A DNA stretch of 64,000 bases from NCBI RefSeq assembly GCF_001423185.1, contig NZ_LMOB01000001.1, positions 1,409,889 through 1,473,888 on the forward strand, read 5' to 3'. Positions 54,426 through 62,149 of this stretch are shown one piece after another. A model generated the notes under the pieces. That model saw only the letters and a list, made by a program, of their open reading frames with translations, was not told the DNA's origin and made no database searches. Positions within the stretch are counted from its first letter, which is position 1, and every line of letters starts with the position of its first letter. The translations under genes were made by a program, and so were the position numbers. Origin of the DNA: Plantibacter sp. Leaf314. Lineage in GTDB: Bacteria; Actinomycetota; Actinomycetes; Actinomycetales; Microbacteriaceae.

Positions 54426-55148
54426 ATGACGAAGGCTCGGCAGGCACTGCTGGCACGCCTCACCGGCTCGCTGCCCGTCCACGGTTCGATCGTCGGTGTC
54501 GCCACCGAGGAGCGCACGGTCGTCATGACCTACGGCGACGGCCCGAGCCCCGACGGCACACCTGGCGTGCTCGACGCCCTCGCCGCGGCCGGCGCCACCG
54601 CGACCTTCTTCGTCCTCGTCGGACGGGCCAGGAAGCACCCCGAACTGCTCCACCGCATCGTGGCCGAGGGCCATGAACTCGCCCTCCACGGTGACGACCA
54701 CGTCCGCCTCACCGACTTCCCCGAGGAGGTCGCCTACCGGCGGACCCTCGCCGCGAAGCAGGAGCTGGAGCAGCTGAGCGGGCAGCGCATCGAGTGGTTC
54801 CGTCCACCGTACGGCGCGCAGAGCATCGAGACCTGGCAGGCGGTCAAGCGGGCCGGCCTCCAGACGGTGCTGTGGACCGCGACCGCGTGGGACGTCAAGG
54901 ACGTCGGCGAACACGAGCGCGTCGCCCACGCCGTCCGGCACTGCCACCAGGGGTCGATCCTGCTCGCGCACGACGGCTTCGCCGGCCCTGCCGACGGCGT
55001 CGACGACGGCCCGGAGCCAGACGTCGACCGCGGTGCGCTCGCCGAGGAGCTCCTCAGCGGATTCGCCCGCGAGGGGCTCGTGGGACGCTCGCTCGGTGAG
55101 GCTCTCCGCGGCGGCAAGGCCGTGCGCCGCGCCCGCTTCACGGAGTAG
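54426..55148 (+). CDS. Polysaccharide deacetylase-family protein with altered motif 1
   Basis: The 240-residue NodB-fold protein has motif 2 HGDDH (His88, His92; zinc ligands), RPPYG (motif 3) and LLAHDGF. Motif 1 is TYGDGP instead of TFDDGP, so the catalytic base Asp is replaced by Gly37 while the metal Asp38 is kept. The enzyme may be inactive, use another base, or have another substrate. It has no signal peptide, so it acts in the cytoplasm or is mis-exported. It closes the glycan block. Confidence 0.85.
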   Translation: MTKARQALLARLTGSLPVHGSIVGVATEERTVVMTYGDGPSPDGTPGVLDALAAAGATATFFVLVGRARKHPELLHRIVAEGHELALHGDDHVRLTDFPEEVAYRRTLAAKQELEQLSGQRIEWFRPPYGAQSIETWQAVKRAGLQTVLWTATAWDVKDVGEHERVAHAVRHCHQGSILLAHDGFAGPADGVDDGPEPDVDRGALAEELLSGFAREGLVGRSLGEALRGGKAVRRARFTE

Positions 55149-55156
55149 CGGCACCC

Positions 55157-55195
55157 GGTCCCTGAGCCTCCCCGGTCCCTGAGCTTGTCGAAGGG
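55157..55195. repeat. Dispersed repeat copy plus a truncated copy
   Basis: A partial GGTCCCTGAGCCT (from 55157) is followed by a full copy at 55174-55195, between the convergent deacetylase and prolyl aminopeptidase genes. Confidence 0.75.
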
Positions 55196-55211
55196 CGTCG
55201 CCGGGTGCCGC

Positions 55212-56171
55212 TCAGTCCTTCGCGAAGCGGTCGGTCGCGTCGATGAGCGCCGAGAGGATGCCCGGCTCGTCGAACGCGTGCCCGGCGTCGGGGACGATCG
55301 TGAACTCGGCCTCGGGCCAGGCGCGGTGCAGGTCCCAAGCGGTGAAGACCGGGGTGCACATGTCGTAGCGGCCCTGGACGATCACGCCGGGGACGCCGGC
55401 GAGCTTGTCGGCGTCGCGGATGAGCTGGCCCGGTTCGAACCAGCCGCGGTTGGTGAAGAAGTGGTTCTCGATGCGCGCGAACGCGACGGCGAACCGCGGG
55501 TCCGTGAAGCGGGCGACGGTCTCGGCCTGCGGGAGCAGCGTGATCGTCGAGGACTCCCAGCGCGACCAGGCGACCGCCGCCGGACCGTGCACGGCCGGGT
55601 CCTCGTCGAACAGGCGCCGGTGGTAGGCCTCGATGAGCCGACGGCGCTCCTCCACGGGGATCGGTTCGAGGTAGCCCTCCCACAGGTCGGGGAAGACGGC
55701 TGCCGCACCGCCCTCGTAGAACCAGTCGAGTTCCTCGTCGCGCAGGGTGAAGATGCCACGGAGGACGAGCTCGGTCACGCGCTTCGTGTGCTTCTGGGCG
55801 TACGCGAGCGCGAGGGTGGAGCCCCAGGACCCGCCGAACACCATCCAGCGCTTGATCTTCAGCGCCTTCCGCAGCGTCTCGAGGTCGGCGACGAGGTGCC
55901 AGGTGGTGTTGGTGGACAGGTCGGCGGCGGGATCGCTCGCGTGCGGCGTACTGCGGCCGCAGCCGCGCTGGTCGACGAGGACGATCCGGTACCGCTTCGG
56001 GTCGAAGAGGCGACGGTGGACGGGACTCGTGCCGCCGCCGGGGCCGCCGTGGAGGAACACGACGGGTTTGCCGTCGGGGTTGCCGGAGGTCTCCCAGTAC
56101 AGCGACTGTCCGTCGCCGACGTCGAGCATGCCGGTCTCGTATGGCTCGATCTCGGGATACGGCTCGCCCAT
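55212..56171 (-). CDS. pip: Proline iminopeptidase
   Basis: The 319-residue alpha/beta hydrolase has VVFLHGGPGGGTSP (oxyanion HGGPG), DQRGCGRSTPH, the nucleophile elbow VFGGSWGSTLALAYA (GGSWGS) and the C-terminal catalytic His in PDAGHAFDEP. It releases N-terminal proline from peptides. AGGA precedes the ATG. The length matches family S33. Confidence 0.95.
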   Translation of the reverse strand: MGEPYPEIEPYETGMLDVGDGQSLYWETSGNPDGKPVVFLHGGPGGGTSPVHRRLFDPKRYRIVLVDQRGCGRSTPHASDPAADLSTNTTWHLVADLETLRKALKIKRWMVFGGSWGSTLALAYAQKHTKRVTELVLRGIFTLRDEELDWFYEGGAAAVFPDLWEGYLEPIPVEERRRLIEAYHRRLFDEDPAVHGPAAVAWSRWESSTITLLPQAETVARFTDPRFAVAFARIENHFFTNRGWFEPGQLIRDADKLAGVPGVIVQGRYDMCTPVFTAWDLHRAWPEAEFTIVPDAGHAFDEPGILSALIDATDRFAKD

Positions 56172-56275
56172 GGTCCTGTCCTTCCTCGGTGCGCGCTCGA
56201 CGCGTCACACTGGTCGTTCTAGCATGGCGTGGATCGTCCGGCTGGCGGTGCCACCACACCGTTCCCCCAGGTGTG

Positions 56276-57163
56276 TCAGAGCTGGTCGGCCGACACCGAG
56301 AACGTGTCGCAGGCGGCCGGACCGCCGTTGTACCCGGTCATGAACCAGCGCTGGCGCTGCTCGGCCGAACCGTGCGTCCACGCTTCCGGGTTCACCTGGC
56401 CGGTCGCCGCCTCCTGGATGCGGTCGTCGCCCACCGCGGCCGCGGCGCTCAGCGCGTCGTCGATCTCCTGCTGCGTCACGGGCTTCAGGAAGGCGACCCC
56501 CTTGGCGTCCTCGGTGTCGGACGCCGCCGCCACCCAAGCACCGGCGAAGCAGTCGGCCTGGACCTCGATGCGCACGGAGTCGGACGCCGGCCCGGTGCCG
56601 CTGCGGTCGGCGCGATCCATGACGCCGGTGAGCGCCTGGATGTGGTGACCCCACTCGTGGGCGACGACGTACATCTCCGCGAGTGGGCCACCCGAGGCGC
56701 CGAAGCGGTCGCGCAGCTCGCTGTAGAAGCTCGTGTCGATGTAGATGGTCTGGTCCGGCGGGCAGTAGAACGGGCCGGTGGCACTCGAGGCCGCACCGCA
56801 TCCGGTGTTCGTCTGCTGGTCGAAGATGATGAAGTCCGCCGGTGAGGTGTAGTCGACGCCGAGTGCCGGGAGTTCCTCGGACCAGTAGTCGTCGAGAGAT
56901 GAGTAGGCGCCGCCCATCCGGCAGTCGACGTTCGCGTTCGCGTCGGCGCCGGTCTGGCACTCCTCGGATAGGAGGGTCTCCTCCTGTGATCCGCCGCCGA
57001 CTCCCCCGCCGCCGAGGATGCCCGAGACGTCGACGCCGAGGAACTGGGAGATGAGCGCGATGACGATGACCCCCACTGCGCCGCCACCGACGGCGATACC
57101 GGTGGTCTTGCCCCGTCGCTTGACCTTGTTCCCGCTGATGTCGGCGTTGTCGTTGAACGTCAT
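56276..57163 (-). CDS. Membrane-anchored YpfJ-like neutral zinc metallopeptidase
   Basis: The 295-residue protein has one N-terminal transmembrane helix (AVGVIVIALISQFLGV) after a short polar segment (NKVKRRGKTTG) and a Gly-rich linker. The zinc motif is MYVVAHEWGHHIQALTG (HExxH); downstream are QADCFAGAW (third ligand region) and NPEAWTHGSAEQRQRWFMTGY. This is the YpfJ/'neutral zinc metallopeptidase' family (PF04228). The substrate is unknown. It is the last gene before the hypothetical-rich region. Confidence 0.9.
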   Translation of the reverse strand: MTFNDNADISGNKVKRRGKTTGIAVGGGAVGVIVIALISQFLGVDVSGILGGGGVGGGSQEETLLSEECQTGADANANVDCRMGGAYSSLDDYWSEELPALGVDYTSPADFIIFDQQTNTGCGAASSATGPFYCPPDQTIYIDTSFYSELRDRFGASGGPLAEMYVVAHEWGHHIQALTGVMDRADRSGTGPASDSVRIEVQADCFAGAWVAAASDTEDAKGVAFLKPVTQQEIDDALSAAAAVGDDRIQEAATGQVNPEAWTHGSAEQRQRWFMTGYNGGPAACDTFSVSADQL

Positions 57164-57457
57164 AGGCTTTGTCGGCTGCTGCAGGAGCGGCCCATCTCCC
57201 TTGTCTTACCGGGGTTGTTGGCGTGGTTCAGTGTAGGGCGCGATAGGTCCTGATCGGGGCTCTTGCGAACTGGCTGCGGAGTGACTAGGGATCGTGCCTT
57301 CAGATGTCCTCCACTTCACCCAGTGATACATCGATTTGAAAGTACCTCGAGCTGAGCCCCAGCTGTAGCCGGCGTGTGGGCCTGGGGAGTTCAAGAGTTC
57401 GTGTTCCAACTGAACTGCAACGTTTAGTGACCGCAGCTCCCGAACCTTGTTGATCGC
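57164..57457. other. Intergenic stretch at the probable island edge
   Basis: About 290 bases, richer in A/T than the flanking core. I see no gene, tRNA-end attachment site or clear terminator. A 67-codon open frame on the reverse strand has no coding look. Confidence 0.4.
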
Positions 57458-57922
57458 TCACTGAGTGAGACGGCCGAGGCGGACGACTTCTCGCCGGAGC
57501 TCTACCAGGTCATCTCTGTCAGTCGACGTTTCCAGTCCAACCCGCCGCGGTACCTGGTCGAACACAGGGGTCTGGTGTTCCTCTGCATAGCGGGCGGCCA
57601 CCTCGCCCGGTATCGAGATCAGTTCAGAGTTACGCGTTCGTCGAACGTCGTAGCCTGCGACGGACTTACGCTGGTCGTCCCGTTCCTTGGCCTCGATGTT
57701 CTCGGAGATCTGTGTCGCCTGCCGAGGTGCCAGTTCCTCGACGATCACTCGGGCGATACTCCACGATAGCCACGTCTCACCGTCCTCAACGATCGTCAAC
57801 TCATCGCCCAGCAGTCGCTCCGTCGGCCACGAGAGAACAGCCAGCAGAGCGTCCAGATCGTAGACAACAAGCGCCCCGTTGTAGCCGGTCCAGGAGAGGG
57901 TAGCCACGTCACTACCGAGCAC
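57458..57922 (-). CDS. Hypothetical protein of a paired small-gene unit
   Basis: The 154-residue protein is mixed helical and charged (VIVEELAPRQATQISENIEAKERDDQRKSVAGYDVRRTRNSELISIPGEVAARYAEE). The segment RTRNSELISIPGEVAARYAEE recalls small actinobacterial hypothetical and prophage proteins but I do not name a function. The start codon is a GTG; no strong ribosome site. It follows a second small gene on the same strand. Confidence 0.6.
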   Translation of the reverse strand: MLGSDVATLSWTGYNGALVVYDLDALLAVLSWPTERLLGDELTIVEDGETWLSWSIARVIVEELAPRQATQISENIEAKERDDQRKSVAGYDVRRTRNSELISIPGEVAARYAEEHQTPVFDQVPRRVGLETSTDRDDLVELRREVVRLGRLTQ

Positions 57923-57946
57923 CGATGGGACGATGATCTCAGCAGC

Positions 57947-58204
57947 TCACTCCTCTACTTGAGTTAGCCGGGGCGAATCCTTCAGAGCGCCCCACCGTCG
58001 ATCGCGCTTGTCATAGGCGGGCAGCTCATCCCAGAGCACTTCCAACCGCGAGGGCGAAACTGACTCAGTCTTCCCTTCATACCTGTCCTCAACGAACTCG
58101 ACCCGGAAGCGAGGAGGACGCGTTACACCGACAACCTTGACCTGCACCTCGGTCCACCGTGAAGTTCTGTCGCGCCGAAATGCCCAGCGTTGGCCTACAT
58201 CCAT
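57947..58204 (-). CDS. Hypothetical small DNA- or nucleoprotein-type protein
   Basis: The 85-residue protein starts MDVGQRWAFRRDRTSRWTEVQVKVVGVTRPPRFRVEFVEDRYEGKTESVSPSRLEVLWDE. It is basic-acidic and probably beta-rich, with the recurring MxVGQRWAF start known from actinobacterial hypothetical proteins. It ends 24 bases before the next gene and is probably cotranscribed with it. An upstream ATG in frame exists; the VGQRWAF start is chosen by family recollection. Confidence 0.55.
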   Translation of the reverse strand: MDVGQRWAFRRDRTSRWTEVQVKVVGVTRPPRFRVEFVEDRYEGKTESVSPSRLEVLWDELPAYDKRDRRWGALKDSPRLTQVEE

Positions 58205-58338
58205 GGCCACGATCGTAGACCGCCATGGATTGGGATCCATGGCCAACATCGCTTCGGTGACCTTGTTCGTTACGACACGAAAATGGTCGTGTTGTGGAAC
58301 ACGAGGTTAATCTGCGGCGCCTCGGGTTGATGGAGGGC

Positions 58339-58884
58339 TCACAATCTGTGCAGGCCGGTGTCAGTGGGCGGATCGACTGACAGCCGGTCACTCCACACCA
58401 CGTTCTGAATCCTCTCTCCGAAGTTGATCCCCGCGTAGAAAAGCTGCTGGCCCTCCTCCGCAGTTTCGATAATCCCTTCGGCGCTCAGACGAGTGACGAC
58501 CTCCGGTCCTTTCAACGTGAAAGCCACAGCGCCGCCTGGTGAGTTCTCGATGCTGCTGTGCAGCAGGGCGTTACGGGTCTTCATGAAACCGCTGGCCCTG
58601 CTTTGCCAATTCGCCCAGTCAGTAGCGAGTTTCGGATCGACCTCGCTGAACGACTCGCTTTTCAGCGTTCGCGTGATCGCGTCGCAGCTGCTAGCGAACT
58701 GCATGGTCCGGGTGAACGCCTTCTTCGTGTCCTCGTCGGTCTTGTCGAGACAGCCACGAAGCGCAAGCACCACGATGTGCTCAACCCTTCCGGATGCGAC
58801 GACCAGCTTGCCTAGCGCATCGATGATGGCCTTCGACATATGAAACTGCGGATCCGCATCCTCCGCTTCGAAGAATGAACTCAT
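58339..58884 (-). CDS. Hypothetical protein
   Basis: The 181-residue, mostly helical protein has ISKAIIDALGKLVVASGRVEHIVVLALRGCLDKTDEDTKKAFTRTMQFASSCDAITRTLKSES and WQSRASGFMKTRNALLHSSIEN. The segment RNALLHSSIEN resembles helical HEPN-like or 'abortive infection' folds (R-x4-H: RNALLH), but this is only a motif-level guess. The base composition is less GC-rich than neighbours outside the island. Confidence 0.6.
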   Translation of the reverse strand: MSSFFEAEDADPQFHMSKAIIDALGKLVVASGRVEHIVVLALRGCLDKTDEDTKKAFTRTMQFASSCDAITRTLKSESFSEVDPKLATDWANWQSRASGFMKTRNALLHSSIENSPGGAVAFTLKGPEVVTRLSAEGIIETAEEGQQLFYAGINFGERIQNVVWSDRLSVDPPTDTGLHRL

Positions 58885-58944
58885 GACGAGAAGCCTACTG
58901 AGACGACGGCGGGACGAAGGTCAACGGCTGGCTAGGCTCGCCCC

Positions 58945-59124
58945 ATGTCATTTGAGTTCTGGTACATCTCGCTCCCGGCTGGGAAGCGCCTGCCGCGAGA
59001 GTCGGAGGAGGACGCCGTGAACCGTGAACTGTCCGGACTTGTTGGGCGCGGGTGGGAGCCGGTTGATGCGACTCGTCCTGCCCCGATTGGTTCGGTCGGG
59101 TTCTTGCTGCGGAAGGCGAAGTGA
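58945..59124 (+). CDS. Small DUF4177-like protein
   Basis: The 59-residue protein starts MSFEFWYISLPAGKRLPRES and ends in a segment with the pattern NRELSGLVGRGWEPVDATRP followed by GFLLRKAK. The GWE-V-FLLRK pattern resembles the short DUF4177 fold found in many prophage and plasmid proteins. Its TGA overlaps the ATG of the following tiny gene. Confidence 0.55.
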   Translation: MSFEFWYISLPAGKRLPRESEEDAVNRELSGLVGRGWEPVDATRPAPIGSVGFLLRKAK

Positions 59125-59258
59125 TGAACGATCGCTCACCGCCCGGGGTTCCGCGGAAGAAGGCGAGTCGGCCAGCCAAGGTCATCGCGTGGGTGGCTGT
59201 TGTTTTCCTGGTGGCGCTGGTTGTATGGATCGCGGTGAACACGGCGGGATTGGTGTGA
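59124..59258 (+). CDS. Tiny membrane protein coupled to the DUF4177-like gene
   Basis: A 44-residue protein reads MNDRSPPGVPRKKASRPAKV and then a transmembrane helix, IAWVAVVFLVALVVWIAVNT. The ATG shares a base with the upstream stop (TGATG). Together with the preceding gene it forms a two-gene unit. Confidence 0.5.
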   Translation: MNDRSPPGVPRKKASRPAKVIAWVAVVFLVALVVWIAVNTAGLV

Positions 59259-59311
59259 TTCGACCCCGCCGAGTCGGCGCTGAGCGGAGCAACACGATCA
59301 TCGTGCGAGGA

Positions 59312-59340
59312 TCGACGCCTATGCCAAACCGTGTCATAAT
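59312..59340 (+). promoter_or_regulatory. Sigma-70-type promoter before a putative small RNA
   Basis: TCGACG-N17-CATAAT (59312-59317 and 59335-59340) matches a consensus-like promoter (4/6 and 5/6). It points into about 55 bases that contain no open frame and end in a hairpin. Confidence 0.45.
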
Positions 59341-59346
59341 GGTGCT

Positions 59347-59402
59347 ACGACGAACCGGTATCCGGGGCGTTGTCTGCCTGAGGCCCCGCTTTGCGGGGCC
59401 TT
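59347..59402 (+). ncRNA. Putative small RNA between promoter and hairpin
   Basis: A transcript from the promoter at 59312 would be about 55 nucleotides and end in the stem at 59381-59401 (arm AGGCCCCGC, loop TTT). It contains no open frame. It is called only from the promoter-hairpin pairing and could be merely the terminator of the reverse-strand gene. Confidence 0.35.
59381..59401. terminator. Hairpin terminator after the DUF3800 gene or the small RNA
   Basis: A 9-bp perfect stem (AGGCCCCGC/GCGGGGCCT) with a TTT loop. It lies just past the DUF3800 stop and just after the possible small RNA. Confidence 0.65.
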
Positions 59403-59408
59403 CAGTGC

Positions 59409-60098
59409 TTAAGGGTCCCAGCGCCGAACCTTATGCTGAAGCGGGCGGAGGATCTCCCACATGTCCTCAACTGCGCGCCTCGTCTGCGGTCGAGTTTCCT
59501 GATGAGCGTCCAAGCGACGGTAGAGGTCGGCGCACTGCACGCCTGGAGACTGAGCCGACACTCCAAACACGATCGGCATCTGGATCTGAAGCAGCTTGCG
59601 TGACAAGTAGCCGCCCGTGCCTGTCGACTGGTACCGGGCCGCTTGGGCAATATGCACGGCCTGGCCCTGGATCTCATCGGCGATAACGGTGACGACATCG
59701 CCAACGCTCTCCGCGTACTCATCGATGGCCTCAAGCGCGTGCGCAAGTGTGATCCGGTGTGGAGGATAGGGGTAGCGGTAGCGCTGATTGAGGCGGTTCA
59801 CATCGACGCCGCGGATTACCATCTTGACCGGTAGCGCTGCAATTCGTCGAAGAACATCACGGTATATCGCCAACTTGGCTCGCGTGTTCTTCCCGAGCGC
59901 TTCCCAGCCGTCCTGAGCGCTCATGATCTTATGAGCGTGGTATTCGATCTTCGGATCCATGACGCCGAAACCCTGAGCGTATGTCCTGCCGTCAGCCAGC
60001 GCCGCCCCAAGCGCTCGCAGGTTGCTTTCTTCGACGATTATCGCGCCGACGTAGTACCGGTCGGCGGTGTAAGACTCGTCAAGGAAGGCGTAGAGCAC
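59409..60098 (-). CDS. DUF3800 (RNase H-like) protein
   Basis: The 229-residue protein starts LYAFLDESYTADRYYVGAIIV and has IRGVDVNRLNQRY, VTVIADEIQGQAVHI (acidic pair) and VQCADLYRRLDAHQET (acidic). DUF3800 members keep acidic residues at the strand ends as in an RNase H fold, and are common on phages and in defence islands. The GTG at 60098 is preferred; a TTG six bases further upstream is also possible. It is divergent from the beta-family gene. Confidence 0.78.
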   Translation of the reverse strand: MLYAFLDESYTADRYYVGAIIVEESNLRALGAALADGRTYAQGFGVMDPKIEYHAHKIMSAQDGWEALGKNTRAKLAIYRDVLRRIAALPVKMVIRGVDVNRLNQRYRYPYPPHRITLAHALEAIDEYAESVGDVVTVIADEIQGQAVHIAQAARYQSTGTGGYLSRKLLQIQMPIVFGVSAQSPGVQCADLYRRLDAHQETRPQTRRAVEDMWEILRPLQHKVRRWDP

Positions 60099-60104
60099 GG
60101 TCAA

Positions 60105-60327
60105 TCATCTCAGTTGGTCCACCGATTGCTTCGCCAATGCACGTTGCTTCGACGGGAATTCAAAACGTGACGGCCGGGATGGGCCACCGAACGGGATCGA
60201 CGGCGACGGGGTATAGCGTCGCCGGTACTGAGGTAGAGCCTAGGGGCGTCCCTCTATCTGGAATCAGTCAGTGACCTTACTTTGAGAGAGGGCGCGGGGA
60301 GCGTTCATCATCTGACGGAGGAGTCAC
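60105..60327. other. Divergent promoter region of DUF3800 and beta-family genes
   Basis: A 223-base gap between divergent genes. I see no further gene. Part of it is an AT-richer promoter-like stretch. The ribosome site of the beta-family gene (GGAGGAG, 4 bases before its ATG) lies at its right edge. Confidence 0.4.
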
Positions 60328-61401
60328 ATGTCCCATTACCGCCCGATACTTCTGGTGCGCGCGGGTGAGCTCGCAGCTTTGAAACGGCTCACTGCGACCA
60401 CCCAGAACTCCATGACGCCGGCGTTCCTCGTGCCGCCCCGCCCCTGGGATTTTGATAAAGAGGCGTATTCCAAGAGCCTCGCGGACCATTTAAAGGGCCT
60501 TCCGCAGAAGCTTGCCGACGCCCGAGGAAAGCGGCGAGCCTATGTTGATCTCACGCTCCTGGACACCGAGGAGGATGTGCACGGAACCTTCCCCTTGACG
60601 TGGATGGTCGACGAGGCCGCCAAGCTGGGTCTCGAACTCATACCCATGACGTCGCCCGGACGGTCGACCGCTCACTACGCTGCGGTGTCCGCGGCGCACG
60701 GTAAGTACGGCCTCGGAGTAGCGATTCGACTTGCACCAGCAGAGTGGTTGACCATCGATCCGTCTGCCATCAACACTCTCGGCGCGACCCTCGGAATTCC
60801 TCAGTCGGAGGTCGACGTTTTCTCAGACTTCGAAAGCGAATCGACTGCAATCACCTCTCAGTCTGCCTACAACGAGCTGCTGGCGCTGTCCCGGTTCGCC
60901 GCTTTCCGCTCGATCACAACGGGAGGAGCAGGCTTCCCTATCGTCACCGGGACTCCTCGTGGAATCAGCGAGCTCCCTCGCTCTGAGTGGCAAGTTTTCA
61001 GCTCGGTCCATGCGAAAGCTCGCGCGGCCGGGACCGTGAAGCCGGACTTCTTTGACTACGGCATCCTCAACCCGCAGAGCATCGATCTCGGCGTCGACCC
61101 GCGGTTCATGAGCATCAGCGCTGCTCTCCGCTACACGATTGAGGACGATTGGCTGCTCGCCAAGGGGGAGCTGTTCAAGGGACAGGGCGGGAGCGGAAAG
61201 GGTGGAGCGGCACTCCCCCCTGCGCTTCGCGTGCTTGCGGCTCACCCCGCCTACCGAACCCCGATCTCGTCCCAGGCCGACGACTGGATCGACCAAGTCA
61301 TCGCTGGAACCACTACACCGGGAGCGCCGAAAGCTTGGCGCGAGTGGGGGACGGTGCGCCACCTGGAAGTGGTAGAGCATCAGCTCTCCATCCTTCCCTA
61401 G
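60328..61401 (+). CDS. T4 beta-like (sce7725-type) family protein
   Basis: The 357-residue protein starts MSHYRPILLVRAGELAALKRLTATTQNSMTPAFLVPPRPW and has LELIPMTSPGRSTAHYAAVSAAHGKYGLGVAIRLAP and FFDYGILNPQSIDLGVDPRFMSISAALRYTIEDDWLLAKGELFKGQGGSGKGG. I assign it to the T4 Beta protein family, often found beside an sce7726-type nuclease gene. GGAGGAG is 4 bases before the ATG. Its 3' end overlaps the 3' end of the nuclease gene on the other strand by 89 bases. The family's role is not settled; phage defence is a plausible guess. Confidence 0.62.
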   Translation: MSHYRPILLVRAGELAALKRLTATTQNSMTPAFLVPPRPWDFDKEAYSKSLADHLKGLPQKLADARGKRRAYVDLTLLDTEEDVHGTFPLTWMVDEAAKLGLELIPMTSPGRSTAHYAAVSAAHGKYGLGVAIRLAPAEWLTIDPSAINTLGATLGIPQSEVDVFSDFESESTAITSQSAYNELLALSRFAAFRSITTGGAGFPIVTGTPRGISELPRSEWQVFSSVHAKARAAGTVKPDFFDYGILNPQSIDLGVDPRFMSISAALRYTIEDDWLLAKGELFKGQGGSGKGGAALPPALRVLAAHPAYRTPISSQADDWIDQVIAGTTTPGAPKAWREWGTVRHLEVVEHQLSILP

Positions 61402-61942
61402 CCTTCAGGCTCTCGCGAACAAGATCCCGAAGCTCTCGGATTGGGACCGCCTCAGCGAGGCGGTCCCAAATGGCTGACTTCGGCTTGCTCCGCACTCCGT
61501 GGTCCAAATCCCGATCCGCTAGGGCCGATAGCGCTTCGTCCCGCCATAGGAGGGTGCACAGAAGCCGGGGGTCGACAGACGGGTTCTGAGTGGCTGCTCG
61601 ATGCGCCCTCAGCGTTGTCGCACCATCAGTATCGACGGCCTCAATCACCCCCCACCAAGATGGAAGAAGCGGAATGGCGTGCGCCGCGTGATTCTGCGCC
61701 ACGACGAGCGTCGCAAAGTCCAAGACCTTCGAGTAGACCTCAACCTGATTCGGGAGACGACGCAGGGTGTCCCTCGCGCTCTTGATCTCGTACCCAGAGA
61801 AGCTCCCGTTCAGAACTGCCGCGTCGATACGGACACGCCCTGCGATGGCCAGTTCATCTAGGAACCTCGTCGCCGCCAATTCATGACGATGTTCCTCCCT
61901 CAGCCGCGCGTGAAGCGCGAACCGCACATCGGCGTCAAGCAT
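61313..61942 (-). CDS. sce7726-type PD-(D/E)xK nuclease-like protein
   Basis: The 209-residue protein has the nuclease pattern RVRIDAAVLNGSFSGYEIKSARDTLRRLPNQVEVYSKVLDFATLVV: Asp40, Glu52-x-Lys54 and Gln66-x3-Tyr70, the order seen in RecB-type PD-(D/E)xK nucleases (QxxxY). Family recollection gives sce7726 for this fold and length. The start MLDADVRF at 61942 has GGAAGGA 7 bases before; an open frame upstream gives 267 residues and was not preferred. The gene is convergent with the beta-family gene and overlaps it. Confidence 0.72.
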   Translation of the reverse strand: MLDADVRFALHARLREEHRHELAATRFLDELAIAGRVRIDAAVLNGSFSGYEIKSARDTLRRLPNQVEVYSKVLDFATLVVAQNHAAHAIPLLPSWWGVIEAVDTDGATTLRAHRAATQNPSVDPRLLCTLLWRDEALSALADRDLDHGVRSKPKSAIWDRLAEAVPIRELRDLVRESLKAREGWRADALPLPGGAPSPTRAKLSALPV

Positions 61943-62149
61943 GTGGTCATCCTTCCATAGCGCGGAGGCGGCGTGAGCCCGCCTGCGGGGTGTCGTACGT
62001 ATCGTGAGCAAGGCAGTTATGTCCGTTGGAACCTGAGAGAGGTCGCTGCTGTATCGCTGGATATATCTCATGGTTCGAATCTGTAGACGTGCCAGGGCGA
62101 CAGCGTCTGTGGCCACCCGTCCCGGAGCGAGGTAGATAGGATCCGATGC

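Noticed and set aside
57206..57409. 67-codon reverse-strand frame in the gap after the YpfJ-like gene
   Set aside because: No ribosome site, unusual composition and no family resemblance.
61943..62116. N-terminal extension of the sce7726-type gene
   Set aside because: An excellent ribosome site before MLDADVRF and family length favour the shorter start; the extension looks like promoter DNA.
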